The notes under the pieces are model-generated. The model saw only the letters and a list, made by a program, of their open reading frames with translations. It searched no databases and had not been told where the DNA came from. Shown here piece by piece: positions 25,601 through 34,121 of a stretch of 64,000 bases of DNA. Origin of the DNA: Micropterus salmoides (Eukaryota > Chordata > Actinopteri > Centrarchiformes > Centrarchidae); the NCBI RefSeq assembly GCF_014851395.1, contig NW_024040485.1, positions 16,033,087-16,097,086 of the forward strand. Direction: 5' to 3'. The first letter of the stretch is position 1. Every line of letters begins with the position of its first letter. The position numbers were made by a program, and so were the translations under genes.

Positions 25601-28600
25601 ATTGGGTCTTTTAAGTCATGCAAAGCAAAAACAAAATGCTACGGACAGTGTTTATGTTTTGGTATTTCTATTAAAATATTTTGTGCTGTGCAAATAACAC
25701 ACATGTGCTTGTCGCCGTATTTACTTTGCGACGACTCCCACACTGTTTCAGTGCCACAGTTTGTAATCCCGTGTTATTTTCAGTAAAAGTTCCACCTCGT
25801 CGTCAGTCTGTTCCAAAAAATCTTTGGTGTGGATCTTCGTCTGTAATAGTACTTTCTTGTTTCGCTAAATGTGATGTTTTTGTAGACACGCTACTTTTGC
25901 CACAAGGGTGTGCTAAAGATAATCGCCTTCATGTTTACACCATCACGAACATGCCCAGTGTACGTGAATGATCACTAGATGTGCGTCGTTTTGATATAGA
26001 CGGAGATCAACCATGATACGCAGCTAAAACGCTGGTGTGGAAAGAGATCGTATTCGTTATAAAACTCAATTCTTCCATACTCTACTGTTTACAAAAACGT
26101 AGTAGTGTTGATGTAGCCTTAATCATTAGTTACTCTTTTTGTGCACCCAAGTAAAGTGATACATCATACTGAGTTTGTTAAGTAATCCCTCTTATCTCAT
26201 GATTACCAGACTGTTACTTATCTAGAAAAAAATAATTACCATTACTTAACATTTCTGTGCTAAGTACCGCTTTTATTAAAAGCCTAGTCTCAATTAAAAG
26301 CCTGGTCTGGTTTCTACAGAAGTTCTTTAGATGTATAAACCCTCTTGAAGCCCACTGGGTCACCTGCTTGAGCTATTCTAAGCTGCTTAGATTGTGAATA
26401 CCAATATAAGTGTTTAAATCTTTCTATATAGACATGCTACACATCATTAGATAAGTTAGATTCTCCAAAATTCAATTGTTTTGTTCATTTTACGGAAGCA
26501 ATAAGCACCAAAGTATTATTCATTCAGATTTACCGGCATGGTAAAGGAATTAAAAGCCTGTCCCATTTAGATGCCTCTCCCAAATATAGGCGGGGTGAGT
26601 TCACTGATTTAATAAAATGAAAGCCCGGGTTATTAACTGAAGTTTTACGTTAATAGACAGAATTTTGTGTACCGTATTGTGAAATGATACCAATATAGGA
26701 ATATTCTGTCATGATCTAGTTTTTAAACAAGGAAATGCGATAAAAATCACTGAAAAACCAACATTGATTACTGGACATTCTCAACCAGAGAGCACTCTGA
26801 TGCAACATTTTTCACTTGTTTTCTTCTGGACAATTTGCAATCTGGAGAATATCTATTCAAACTAATCCCAAGCAGAAATACCTCATTTTGTCAGCTGTAC
26901 AAGACTCAATTAGAGCTAAACAGAAAAAAAAAGCAATTCATGCTGCAATCACAATCTTTATTTACTGTCTCAAGCGGCTTTATAAATCCTACTTCTCTCT
27001 AAGACATAATGTTGTGCTGCACAGTGTGTTTACCGGGCCATCATGTTCAGTGGCCTCACCCTCAATAAATCACAAACAATCAACACTTCTGTTAGTTAAC
27101 AATAGTCACAATATTTTTCATTATGACTTTCTGTGTTTATAGGTATATCTCTGCAAGGTCAGTATCATGCAATAAGACTGAGAAATCCTTCTCTATTTGC
27201 TGTGCAGACACCAAAAAAAAAAAAACAACACGAGACGGCAGCCAATCTAGCTGGAGATACAGAGAACCTCCTCCCCACCACTGCCTGCTTGGGATGTGCC
27301 AACAACAAATCTTTTAACCATTTGTGGGCTCTGATATAGTGAAGCACTATCATATGCAATGATATCCGGCTGAGGTTGTATTAGTGTTTTGGTAACATTT
27401 TTGGTGGATAAAAGCCCGCCATGTATAATAACCAGTCTCAACCAAACAGATAAGCTGCATGACGATATGATGTGCAAAAAGAACCACTGCTGCTCTATAG
27501 GAAAGAAAATGCACTGGTAATAACACCAGAGGCTAAATCACTAAATTTTGTAACAAATCAAATTAAGAAAGGGAAGGGTTATTTTGTCTGGTCTCCTTAA
27601 AAAGGTTTCACGGTGGTATTTGCTTAAGGCTGGCCGTATTCATACACACATTTCTGTTTAACCAATCCTGTGACAAATCTGAGAGAGCAAGTGCACACAC
27701 CCATCTTTTCTGTTTGCCAACATTTCTCACTCTGCCATTGTGCAAGCGCTTGTTAAGGCAAGTGAAGAGCGATGAGGGTTTTTTTCTGGCTATAAAATCA
27801 ATTCTTTCGAAACACAAGAGAATTCAGGTTTTTATCAGCACTGCGCAATTATTACTGAGGTAAAACGGAAATGTGTTTTTTGGTGGATATGAGGTAATGA
27901 TCGAGGATTAATCCTATTCAAATCCATTAGAGCAGACACTAGGAAGAGGCTGCTTTCTTTTTTAGAAAAAAAAAACTATTTCCTCTATGTGATCCTGCTA
28001 TGCCTGGACACAGTGGGTGCGATGTTACTGTAAGCCAGCGAAGGTTGGCAGAATAGGAAGAATGGCCTTGTGTAATATTTTGCTCTCCCAAATCCACGTC
28101 TAAATGTGTTCAAAGCCAAACAAACCACAGCCAAACAGACAAGATAAATCATGTGCTGGAAAAAAACAAACTTGAGAAAACAAACAATTGGCAATTCAAT
28201 GAAAAATAATGAGACAAAAATCATTTAAAAGAAAATTATTTCTGTACCGTCTGAGCACCACTTTTGGTGGAGCCACTCGTCTCCACTTGTGGGGAAGTAA
28301 ACGCACCCAACTCCTGCGCAAAACAGAGATCTGAGTGTCAAGGATAAAGCCAACTTCCAGGAAATACAGCAGCAAAACAAAATAACATGTCATAACAGGT
28401 AAAATGAATGCATTCTTAGCCACTACATGCTACTGTAGACGGTCTCAACAATAAATGGACATGTTCACCGGCTCATTGCTTTGGGAGAAAGTGAAAATGT
28501 TCAACACCTCCTGGTTTAGGCTTTCAGCGTGCCACTGAAAAGAAGAAAAACATGTGCCACCGCGGAAACCTTTGCAAGTAAATGCAACACATAACACTCT

Positions 28601-29896
28601 CCTTCACATACCATACACACCCAGGGTTGGGTTTTACATTCCACTTGAGACAAATTGTGCAATGCTTGCTGCAGACATAATTAAGTGACCATGCAAACCT
28701 GTTCCGATGTCTTTTCTGCCACTACTGTGTTTCCATCAGGTTGAGTTTGGGGAAGTTTATATGGTGGGGGAAAGCGCCAACATCCAGCACTTGTATGTTG
28801 GCCAGAGTGTTGACAAAAACAGTGCTGTATTAACACGCTTACTTCCTATCAGGGAAGTGATTTTTACCATTTTTGTAACAGATTGTGTCCTTTTCATTTA
28901 CGATTAAAAGGACGCAATAGGTGGATCTGATGGAAGAATCCAATAAATACATGCCTGTGAGCTACTGTCACAATAGCTGTTATCAGTGCTACAAGACAAA
29001 ACAAATTATTGTCACTAAAGTGTGCTCACAGTATCCAGGAGATGGTTTGACCTTGAAAAACAGTCTTTACAGCAAAGGACAAAACAATCCCAGACATTAA
29101 TTGTTGAGACTGGTGAATGGAGGCAACTGTGAATCATGGCTGGCTACTGAAATTAAGTAACATAAACAAAGCCTCATTGTTGTGACGATAATGGATCCTC
29201 ACTTGCTGATTTGGAGCAGGTTGGTTCCTCTGCTTTGCTTAATATTGTGTTTGTTTTTCCCTCACAATTATTTGACACACAGGTTTTCTGTTTTATACCA
29301 TCTAGTTTGTCATCCAAGTATGTTTGGGTTTTGGACTGTTGGTTGGACAAAATAAGATACCCAAGGTCCTAATCACTTTCGACTCAGTCAGATAGCCATA
29401 CATAGTGACGTTGGTTGCCAAAGCAGGGGAGTTGGCTACAATGACATCACATTAAAGTGTTACTGTTATACATAGGTTACTGTTATACATAGGCCTACTG
29501 ATGAAAATCTTTAAGGAAAGTAAATATGTCAAAAATATAACAATAATTAGCCATTTGTTTAATCGTTAGATGCACTTAACATGGAAATATGCAAAATCAA
29601 TGAGATATATTTTGCGGCAGTAATCAAACTGACGAACTGAAAAGTACAGAGACAGCTGTCAATCATGCACGCTTGTCTGCACGCGACGACGCAAACAAAA
29701 ACGGCTAACTTGATAACGCTTAAAGTTCCGGTTCTCCTGATTTCAAGTTCAACAAGTTTTTCTTAAACAGTCACAGTAAGAAGCCAAATTAGTTGATACT
29801 TCACCGACTCACTGGCATGTTAATCCTCAGACTTCTCCTCTTCTTTGGTATTTTCTTTGAGCTCTCCTTGCTGGACTCCATCACCGTGCTTCCCAT
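7191..29896 (-). CDS. prkag2: prkag2, AMPK gamma-2 regulatory subunit (whole coding span, 16 exons)
   Basis: This gene encodes the nucleotide-sensing gamma subunit of the cytosolic/nuclear AMPK heterotrimer. Binding of AMP/ADP versus ATP to its CBS repeats controls activity of the alpha kinase subunit. Sixteen exons with GT/AG junctions and matching phases give 545 residues; human gamma-2 long form is 569. Residues 1-211 are Ser/Pro-rich. CBS1-4 fall near 252-312, 334-392, 407-469 and 481-539 by offset from human. Visible landmarks include ANGVRAAPLW, NKIHRLPVIDP, KTYNNLDITV and VHRLVVVDE, which carry the Arg/His/Asn residues mutated in human PRKAG2 cardiomyopathy. The N-terminal peptides RRSLRINMP, SPHRLSFSGIFRSSS and SGLSTPPATPTQ identify gamma-2 rather than gamma-1 or gamma-3. 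Which teleost duplicate (a or b) this is cannot be told here. Exons are listed separately. Confidence 0.96.
7582..7635. repeat. (CG)n(CA)n compound microsatellite
   Basis: GC/CG alternation passes into a CA run. This alternating purine-pyrimidine tract can adopt Z-DNA. Confidence 0.95.
8010..8775. mobile_element. non-autonomous hAT element in prkag2 last intron
   Basis: The 766-bp element has terminal inverted repeats TAGGGCTGAACGATT and AATCGTTCAGCCCTA. It is flanked by near-perfect 8-bp duplications ATATGCAA (8002-8009) and ATATGTAA (8776-8783). No transposase frame. Confidence 0.9.
9071..9164 (-). CDS. prkag2: prkag2 exon 15 (CBS4)
   Basis: Encodes VHRLVVVDERSSIEGIVSLS then DILQALVLSPA. 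It does not end in a stop: a donor GCAG|GTATAG leaves phase 1, so a short terminal exon is required downstream. Confidence 0.96.
9264..9410 (-). CDS. prkag2: prkag2 exon 14 (CBS3/CBS4)
   Basis: Encodes NLAAEKTYNNLDITVTQALK, HRCQYFEGVMKCHKMETMET and IVDRIVKAE. The Asn in TYNNLD matches human Asn488. Confidence 0.97.
9524..9561 (-). CDS. prkag2: prkag2 exon 13 (CBS3)
   Basis: A 38-bp exon encoding GKVVDIYSKFDVI. Acceptor ctttacag, donor ATT|GTAAGT. Confidence 0.95.
9653..9818 (-). CDS. prkag2: prkag2 exon 12 (CBS3)
   Basis: Encodes MCEMPKPAFMKQTLGELGIG, TYHDIAFIHADTPIIKALNI and FVERRVSALPVVDESG. ERRVSALPVVDE is the CBS3 nucleotide-binding strand. The first Met is internal to the protein, not a start. 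Confidence 0.98.
10053..10179 (-). CDS. prkag2: prkag2 exon 11 (CBS2)
   Basis: Encodes SLFDAVYTLIKNKIHRLPVI then DPVTGNALYILTHKRILKFL and QLF. The His-Arg pair in KIHRLPV is a nucleotide-binding and disease site in gamma-2. Confidence 0.98.
10295..10349 (-). CDS. prkag2: prkag2 exon 10
   Basis: Encodes EVYLQATFKPLVNISPDA at the start of CBS2. Phase 1 to phase 2. Confidence 0.96.
10461..10506 (-). CDS. prkag2: prkag2 exon 9
   Basis: Encodes VQIYELEEHKLETWR, the conserved CBS1-CBS2 linker. Phase 0 to phase 1. Confidence 0.97.
10604..10662 (-). CDS. prkag2: prkag2 exon 8 (CBS1)
   Basis: Encodes MLTITDFIIILHRYYKSPM. Acceptor cattgtag, donor GATG|GTAGGT. Phase 1 to phase 0. Confidence 0.97.
10663..11619 (-). 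other. prkag2: prkag2 intron 7
   Basis: Non-coding; an A homopolymer lies at about 10860. Nothing else recognised. Confidence 0.7.
11620..11701 (-). CDS. prkag2: prkag2 exon 7 (CBS1)
   Basis: Encodes VKKAFFALVANGVRAAPLWD then TEKQSFVG. The Arg in NGVRAAP corresponds to human Arg302, a cardiomyopathy site. Confidence 0.97.
11818..12056 (-). mobile_element. degenerate teleost MITE copy (same family as 4523)
   Basis: Carries ATTCTGATAATCGATT, CATGCTTCTAAAATGTGAAG, GTTTGCTGCTTTT and CTTTAGGTTTTG in the order of the family consensus (recalled), on the opposite strand to the 4523 copy. Confidence 0.55.
12384..12490 (-). CDS. prkag2: prkag2 exon 6
   Basis: Encodes AAEPESDIYMRFMKSHKCYD then IVPTSSKLVVFDTALQ, nearly identical to human gamma-2. 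It leads into CBS1 and includes the KSHKCYDIVP segment common to gamma subunits. Confidence 0.97.
12491..13449 (-). other. prkag2: prkag2 intron 5
   Basis: AT-rich non-coding sequence; no feature recognised. Confidence 0.7.
13450..13501 (-). CDS. prkag2: prkag2 exon 5
   Basis: Encodes VYGLFEGMLEKLELDDD. The internal Met corresponds to the start of the human short isoform (MLEKLEFED). Acceptor ctcacag, donor GATG|GTGAGT, phase 0 in and phase 1 out. Confidence 0.93.
14016..14036 (-). CDS. prkag2: prkag2 alternative first coding exon (short isoform)
   Basis: A GC-rich stretch upstream of exon 5 ends at a consensus donor GCG|GTGAGT. An ATG 21 bases upstream gives MCEPAPA, which joins in phase 0 to VYGLFEGMLEKLELDDD. 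This would make a protein of about 341 residues that lacks the long N-terminus. An upstream ATG at 14089-14091 opens an out-of-frame ORF overlapping this start. Human PRKAG2 has short isoforms from internal promoters beginning near MLEKLEF (known). That this exon is used is inferred. Confidence 0.6.
14114..14123. promoter_or_regulatory. prkag2: CArG box (serum response factor site) upstream of prkag2 alternative exon
   Basis: CCATATTAGG is a perfect CC(A/T)6GG motif, identical to the core of the classical SRE. It lies 78 bases upstream of the alternative ATG on the minus strand. A link to cardiac or muscle expression of a short gamma-2 isoform is inference. Confidence 0.45.
14124..16004 (-). 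other. prkag2: prkag2 intron 4 remainder, upstream of the alternative exon
   Basis: Probably includes the alternative promoter flank. A 177-codon open frame at 14140-14673 (minus) has no recognised homology, and a retroelement tail lies at 15473. Confidence 0.5.
15473..15540 (+). mobile_element. teleost dispersed-repeat tail (CAGAATCAGAAACAGCTTTAATG type)
   Basis: Resembles the frequent fish sequence with AGAATCAG, AGCTTTA, GCCAAG and AGGAATTTG..TTGGTGA, thought to be a retroelement 3' end (recalled). Only a short fragment. Confidence 0.4.
16005..16225 (-). CDS. prkag2: prkag2 exon 4, N-terminal region
   Basis: The exon begins (A)SGLSTPPATPTQSSSQPVFS and includes PERLEMSSR and PPDTGQRLTLPS, matching human SGLSSSPSTPTQ, PERLENR and SPPDTGQRF. 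The acceptor is ctctctgcag. The donor CAA|GTGAGT leaves phase 0, as exon 5 requires. Confidence 0.93.
16762..16882. repeat. inverted repeat (hairpin) in prkag2 intron 3
   Basis: CAGGTGTTTTCACTT..GATTAGACT (16762-16793) is matched by the inverted arm AGTCTAATTAGCC..AAGTGAAAACACCTG (16853-16882) across a ~60-bp loop. Small MITE or stem-loop; family unknown. Confidence 0.7.
18507..18820 (-). mobile_element. teleost MITE copy 1 (family of 4523)
   Basis: Carries AATCAATTAGTCGACT, CTGCAACTATTTTACAATTA, TTCCTGGTTCCACAATTGTG, AGGATTTACTACTTTTTTGT, ATGGGCATTTTTCACTATTT and AGATTAATCAATCAATCAAG, matching the family along most of its length. Confidence 0.7.
18830..19110 (-). mobile_element. teleost MITE copy 2, same orientation, abutting copy 1
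   Basis: Begins AATCAATTAGACAATCGACA and continues with AACTATTTTCATCATCAATT, TTTCAGTCATCTTTC, ACCAGCTTCTCAATTTG, AAACTGAATATT, GTTAGTTGAACAAAGCAAG and ATCACCTTGGAC. A second copy of the same family. Confidence 0.65.
22888..22932 (-). repeat. 45-bp segment, exact inverted copy of 25873-25917
   Basis: Reverse complement is identical over 45 bases to a segment inside the TIR element at 25381. Confidence 0.9.
23883..24236 (+). mobile_element. Tc1-type transposon 5' end (IR/DR region), transposase lost
   Basis: After a TA, CAGTATCTCATAAAAGTGAG then TACACCCCTCAC is the terminal repeat. An internal direct repeat AAGTGAGTACACCCCTAA lies at about 24068. The following TCATGTGACTCGTTA.., GGTGTGAATGAGGAGC and CTGGTCACTGGAAGTTCAAC match the leader of a widespread fish Tc1 element (recalled). 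The homology stops where the transposase ATG would begin. Confidence 0.85.
24571..24832 (-). CDS. prkag2: prkag2 exon 3, Ser/Pro-rich N-terminal region
   Basis: The exon encodes GERHIRSASPTKG followed by SGSPKTIFPYPPHQNPSPKS and SPHRLSFSGIFRSSS, ending KIFSRTRR. The human long isoform has SPRRMSFSGIFRSSS and FFSRSRK at the same place. It starts in phase 0 and ends with one base of the next codon at a GAGAG|GTGAGT donor. Confidence 0.93.
25381..26118 (+). mobile_element. TIR element, family A, copy 1
   Basis: Shares GCTAC.TTTGCACCTCC, CAGACTAAAACAGCGAA, CTAAAACGCTGGTGTGG and the inverted ends GGCC..CACACTA / TAGTGTTGATGTAGCC with 61992-62686. No coding capacity. Confidence 0.75.
26265..26652 (+). 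mobile_element. TIR element, family B, copy 1
   Basis: Shares AAAAGCCTAGTC.CAATTA, GATTTACCGGCATGGTAAAG and the terminus AACTGAAGTTTTACG with 61361-61789. Confidence 0.75.
28248..28313 (-). CDS. prkag2: prkag2 exon 2 (66 bp)
   Basis: The acceptor is ttttgcgcag and the donor is ACG|GTACAG. The exon is phase 0 on both sides and encodes 22 residues beginning ELGAFTSPQVE. Joined to exon 1 it gives RINMP-ELGAF, aligning with human RVHIP-DLSSF, and it leads into GERHIRSASPTKG. It could be skipped without a frameshift. Confidence 0.75.
28314..29812 (-). other. prkag2: prkag2 intron 1
   Basis: Non-coding; contains a short MITE fragment at 29319. Nothing else recognised. Confidence 0.7.
29319..29370 (-). 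mobile_element. short fragment of the 4523-family MITE
   Basis: TTTGGGTTTTGGACTGTTGG followed by TTGGACAAAATAAGA is the most conserved inner block of this family (recalled). Confidence 0.6.
29813..29896 (-). CDS. prkag2: prkag2 exon 1, start codon of long isoform
   Basis: This exon reads MGSTVMESSKESSKKIPKKR then RSLRINMP and ends at a CCA|GTGAGT donor. It matches the start of human gamma-2 (MGSAVMD... RRSLRVHIP). The ATG is placed by that homology. The intron that follows is phase 0. Confidence 0.88.
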
Positions 29897-30310
29897 TTTT
29901 GTCTTCAAAGGAGCGAAACCAGAAAAAAGTGTGCTCGTTAACTGCTGTAATGTGACTGCTGACCATCAACAGCCGCCTCCACCTTCACTTCAGCTGCCCA
30001 GTCTGCTTACTACGACAACACTGAGGCGCTGTCTCATCCACCAGGAAGTAACGTTGGGCTTGGCAGTGAAAAGAGGCAGAGCACTCAGCACGCATCTTCA
30101 AATGAGTTTCAACACGGACTGTTTACAGGTGTTATGTCACGGTCTGTACCCCGGAGAAATCTATTTCCGTGTTTATGGTTTTCCTACGACTCGGTCTCAC
30201 GCCAGAGAAGGGGAAAAAACAGCATCGCTCCCTCGGTTTTTTTTTTCGGGGGGGGGGGGGCGTACTGATAAAAACAGCGCTTATATATATAAAAAATATG
30301 TTGGATCACA
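29897..30310 (-). promoter_or_regulatory. prkag2: prkag2 long-isoform 5'UTR and probable core promoter
   Basis: Upstream of the ATG the sequence is richer in CpG than the flanking DNA. A TATA-like tract lies at 30283-30297 next to a C homopolymer (minus strand, 30249-30260). The transcription start is not defined by sequence alone. Confidence 0.4.
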
Positions 30311-32259
30311 CAGTCCTTTCTCTACAGTTTCGAGAAGGTGATTATAATCACAAGCTAATTTGTTGTTAGGAAGAGGGGCGTTAAATTGTTTACTTGTCGT
30401 TTCGCAAGCGCATTTTCTTGTACGGTGGCAAAACAAGAAAAAGGCAAAACGGAGGGCACCCAGCCAGGAAAACACGTTTATGAAGGGGAAGCTAATTTCG
30501 ACACAACACCAGGCAGTGTCACGTGTATATAGATGCTTCGCCAACAGATGTCAGTACGACTCTGGTTAGATGGCCAAGAATGAAATATGATGTAGACCTG
30601 CTGTAAACAAATTGGCAGAATAACATAATACCACTACTACTACTAAGGATAATAGTTCACAGTTAAGAGGATCACACCAAATGCATGGTCACCTTTGGTA
30701 TCTATATTTATTCTACCTCTACTTGATACCTCTATTTTTTTTATGAAAATACGTTAAAATATACAGTTCTGTATAGGTAGAATAGAGTTCAGTGATGATG
30801 ACAGGATCTAGACTATTTTGCTATCACTAAAATCTAGTGGGAGCCAGTGCAAGCTAGGATGCTTAATTTGGGCACATGTGACCAATAGTCCATGTTCATG
30901 TTATTAGAATGAATAACTATTATAAGAAAGAATATATATCTTAGCTGTTATTCTTGGTTGTGGAAACCTATTGCACGGGCCACTGACAAATCAGTTGTAT
31001 AAAACACAGCCAATGACTGATTGTGATCTTCCTCTGGCTTTGACTGCAGTCTAGCTTTTTTGCTTCAAGTCTATGTAGTGTTTCTAATAAATTTAAAGTT
31101 TGAACAGTGCACATAACATACTATATGTTGATTTCATCATACAGTATTTGCCCCAATACTTACCATCAATAACTAAAATATTATCTAATGTCAGGTTTGC
31201 TGTAATTTAATTAAAGAAACACACTTTAATATGCACCAAGTAACTTAAATAAGGAAAGTCAACCAGTTTTCTTTAAGAGACAGTTTCTACTGTAGTGCAT
31301 GTATGATGGTTTATACATCTTACATCATACTCTAGCAGCATAACAGGAATTTACTGCAGAGGCAGCAGTGTTTTTAGTCCTAGTCAAACCTGCAGTGATG
31401 CTCCCGAGTCCCAGGAGTGATTCTGGGATGCTTGATCCAGGCAGCACACAGAGCAGTTTGAATTTAGTTAAGACTGTACCCAAAATGATCATGTGTCTTT
31501 ATATTTAAGGGTAAGCACCCTCCTTGGGGTCTCAAGATTAATCTTAAGGGTCACAAGTTGATTGAAGAGAGATACAAAAAGAAAAAAGAAAAGAAAAAAA
31601 TCTTTTTCCAAACGTCCATTTTTTTTCTCTCCATTTTTTAATGTTTGCTTCTTTCTTGTTAATGAAATACCTGATAACTTCACATCGTTAGTCTAAGGGA
31701 AAACTGTTCAACTGACCCACATTAAGGCCATAGTCTGTGAAAATTTGTCAGAGGTAGACATAGCTTCATTTAAAGGGGGATAGAGATGATTAATTGTATT
31801 AATTTATTGCTTTTTATTTTAAGGCAAAATGCTCAGAAATTATAATAATGAGCATTTTCACCATCTTCAGACATTTCATATACCAAGTGATTATAAATGA
31901 ATGAAAATAAGGAAGTTGGTTGAGGCCCTAAAGGGGTCAAAAGACAAAAACTGATGCCACTGATGTATTTACTTGTATCCATAGAAATAAATAATCTGCC
32001 TCCAAAAGGACGCTCTTTTTAGATATACCTCCAATTTCTTATGTAAATAACTGTTACACTTTGCTAATCCCCTTAAGCCTCAATTGGCTTCTTCTTCAAA
32101 GTCAAAAATAGTGTGATATATATCTATATATATATATACACACACACACACACATTTAACCACCGATGCTAGGGAAATGAACAATTTCTTACATCTTAAT
32201 TTCTTCATATACAAAAATTTCAAATGTGTAATTATTGATATCACATACACAATTCACTA
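30311..32259. other. intergenic spacer between kmt2c and prkag2
   Basis: AT-rich, no gene recognised. Holds the TA/CA microsatellite at 32115. Confidence 0.6.
32115..32154. repeat. (TA)n(CA)n microsatellite
   Basis: TATATATCTATATATATATA passes into a CA run. Confidence 0.9.
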
Positions 32260-34028
32260 ACATGTAAAATAGTTTATTTTGTAAATGTTTCTAAATTCAA
32301 TTCCACAACTCCAAACCTCATACTCTGTACACCTCAAAAGGCATTTTCAAAAAAACAAACAAAAAACAAACAAACAAAGAAAACAAAAAAGAAAGAAACA
32401 AAATCTGACTACACGACCAAGAAAATGTAGCACAAACACACTGGCAGGATGATGTAATATCATACAAGAGAAGAAAAATATCCAAGAAACAATTTTGTTA
32501 CAACCATTCATTGAGAAAATATATACAATTGCGTCTTCGGAAAGTTAAAAAAATACATGCCATATACATTACAAGTTCTAAGACTGTTTTCAAAATTTTA
32601 CAGTCGACTTGAAATTGTGCACGCAAAAACTCTTCCGTTTCTAAGCATGTGACTTGTGAAGTGTCAGTATAAGAAATATTTCTGATTAAGGAGAATGCCA
32701 TTTCTGTCTAAAAAGGTTGAACAACCTACGGTTCCCCATACGTTTCTGTCACACACTGGTTCGTCTAACTCACAACATCATTAGACGTTTGCACCTCATT
32801 TTAAAAGCAATGTAAAAACAACAGAACAGGTAAATACATGTTGGTGTTCCTATTTGTGTTAAAAAGTTAAAAAGTTGTTTTTGGGTTTCAAAACCTAATT
32901 CACAGTTCTTTAAAATCAAACCTGATTAACAGCAAACAGATCACACTGATCTCTTACTATTTGAAGAGTCTGTTTTTTTTTCTTGATTCTGTAACTGATG
33001 AACTCGTAACGTTAGTCAACAAAAATATTTCTTTTTTGAGTGGTCAAAGTATGTGTAAGTCACAAAACACTACGCTACAATACCTTACTTTTAATACAAC
33101 AAAAATACTTTGTGAATTATTGTGGTTATATTACAAATTCTGTACAGAATAATCATAATATATACTCTCAAACTGAAATAACGTCCATCTTAAATAAATT
33201 TCAATGACAAACAGAACAAAAACAATTTAAAAACACCCAAACATCAAGAAGGTTAAGGTAGTATTTGGTCGGTTATTCCTATAGTTTTCTTTATGTACAT
33301 TTATACAAAAGTAACAGCATGTCTTCCTCAATCTTCAAAAACAATAGCAATCTAACCTTCTTTAACGCAGTCTCATCATTTTGAGAATAAAATTCATTCA
33401 CTCAGTAATAAATACAAAACCTCTCGAAATCCACACAAATCACATGACAGAGACCTATGATAAAACTGACTCATGGAATCAAGTATTTTAAAAGTTTTCG
33501 TGTGTGTGTTTTTTTTTTGTTTATTTTCTTTTTTTAGTGCAAGTTAATATTCCCTTCGCGCTATTCATTGCTGTACATTCCTCATTCAGTGATGTCTACA
33601 TTTAGTCTCATGGTATACATTAACAGTATGAAACAAAAGGGCCTGCCCTTAGTAAGCAATAAGGCCGCACCCTGCACAGTGCTTTCTCATTCGCTGGTGG
33701 ATTCCGCACCCCATGTACACCAAACAAATGCACAGATACATACAGACAGACAGAGGCATCTCATACAACAGAGCCCCTCCCACATATGGCACAAGTCACA
33801 TCCTGCTCCTGTGTTACATTTCCCTTCCTCCACCCATTTTCTTCAATCATCTTGATTAACCAAAACGTAAATGTATTCACTCTCTCCAAGGGTTTAGGGC
33901 CTTCTGCTCATTCATAAAATGACTTTAGTGTGAAGACTTTTTTTTTCTCCTCTCTGCGCAGAGATCACAGCATCCACACACCATAACACCAAAGGAATGC
34001 ATTTAGGTTTGTCGTATTTTTGTTTTCC
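32260..34028 (-). other. kmt2c: kmt2c 3' untranslated region
   Basis: AT-rich, non-coding sequence follows the TGA for about 1.75 kb to a poly(A) hexamer. The end is inferred; proximal hexamers near 33519 could also be used. Confidence 0.55.
32273..32278 (-). promoter_or_regulatory. kmt2c: poly(A) signal AATAAA of kmt2c (distal)
   Basis: AATAAA on the minus strand at the far end of the 3'UTR, just before a TA/CA microsatellite. Confidence 0.45.
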
Positions 34029-34121
34029 TCAGTTAATCCACTTCCTGCATTCAGGAGCTCCACAGTGGCAAGCGATCTTGTGGTGACCCTCCACAGTGTC
34101 AAACTGGTAGTCGAAACACAG
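34029..34121 (-). CDS. kmt2c: kmt2c window exon 39 (SET end, post-SET, stop)
   Basis: Encodes LCFDYQFDTVEGHHKIACHC then GAPECRKWIN and TGA. The post-SET CxCx4C zinc ligands are kept. Phe replaces the F/Y-switch Tyr (human CYDY). Acceptor ttttccag. Confidence 0.98.
   Translation of the reverse strand: MCFDYQFDTVEGHHKIACHCGAPECRKWIN

Larger units (their letters stand above)
24833..28247 (-). other. prkag2: prkag2 intron 2
   Basis: No exon recognised. Contains two TIR elements, at 25381 and 26265. Confidence 0.7.

Noticed and set aside
29793..30341. 182-codon plus-strand frame
   Set aside because: Overlaps prkag2 exon 1 and its 5'UTR in antisense; no homology and no splice support.
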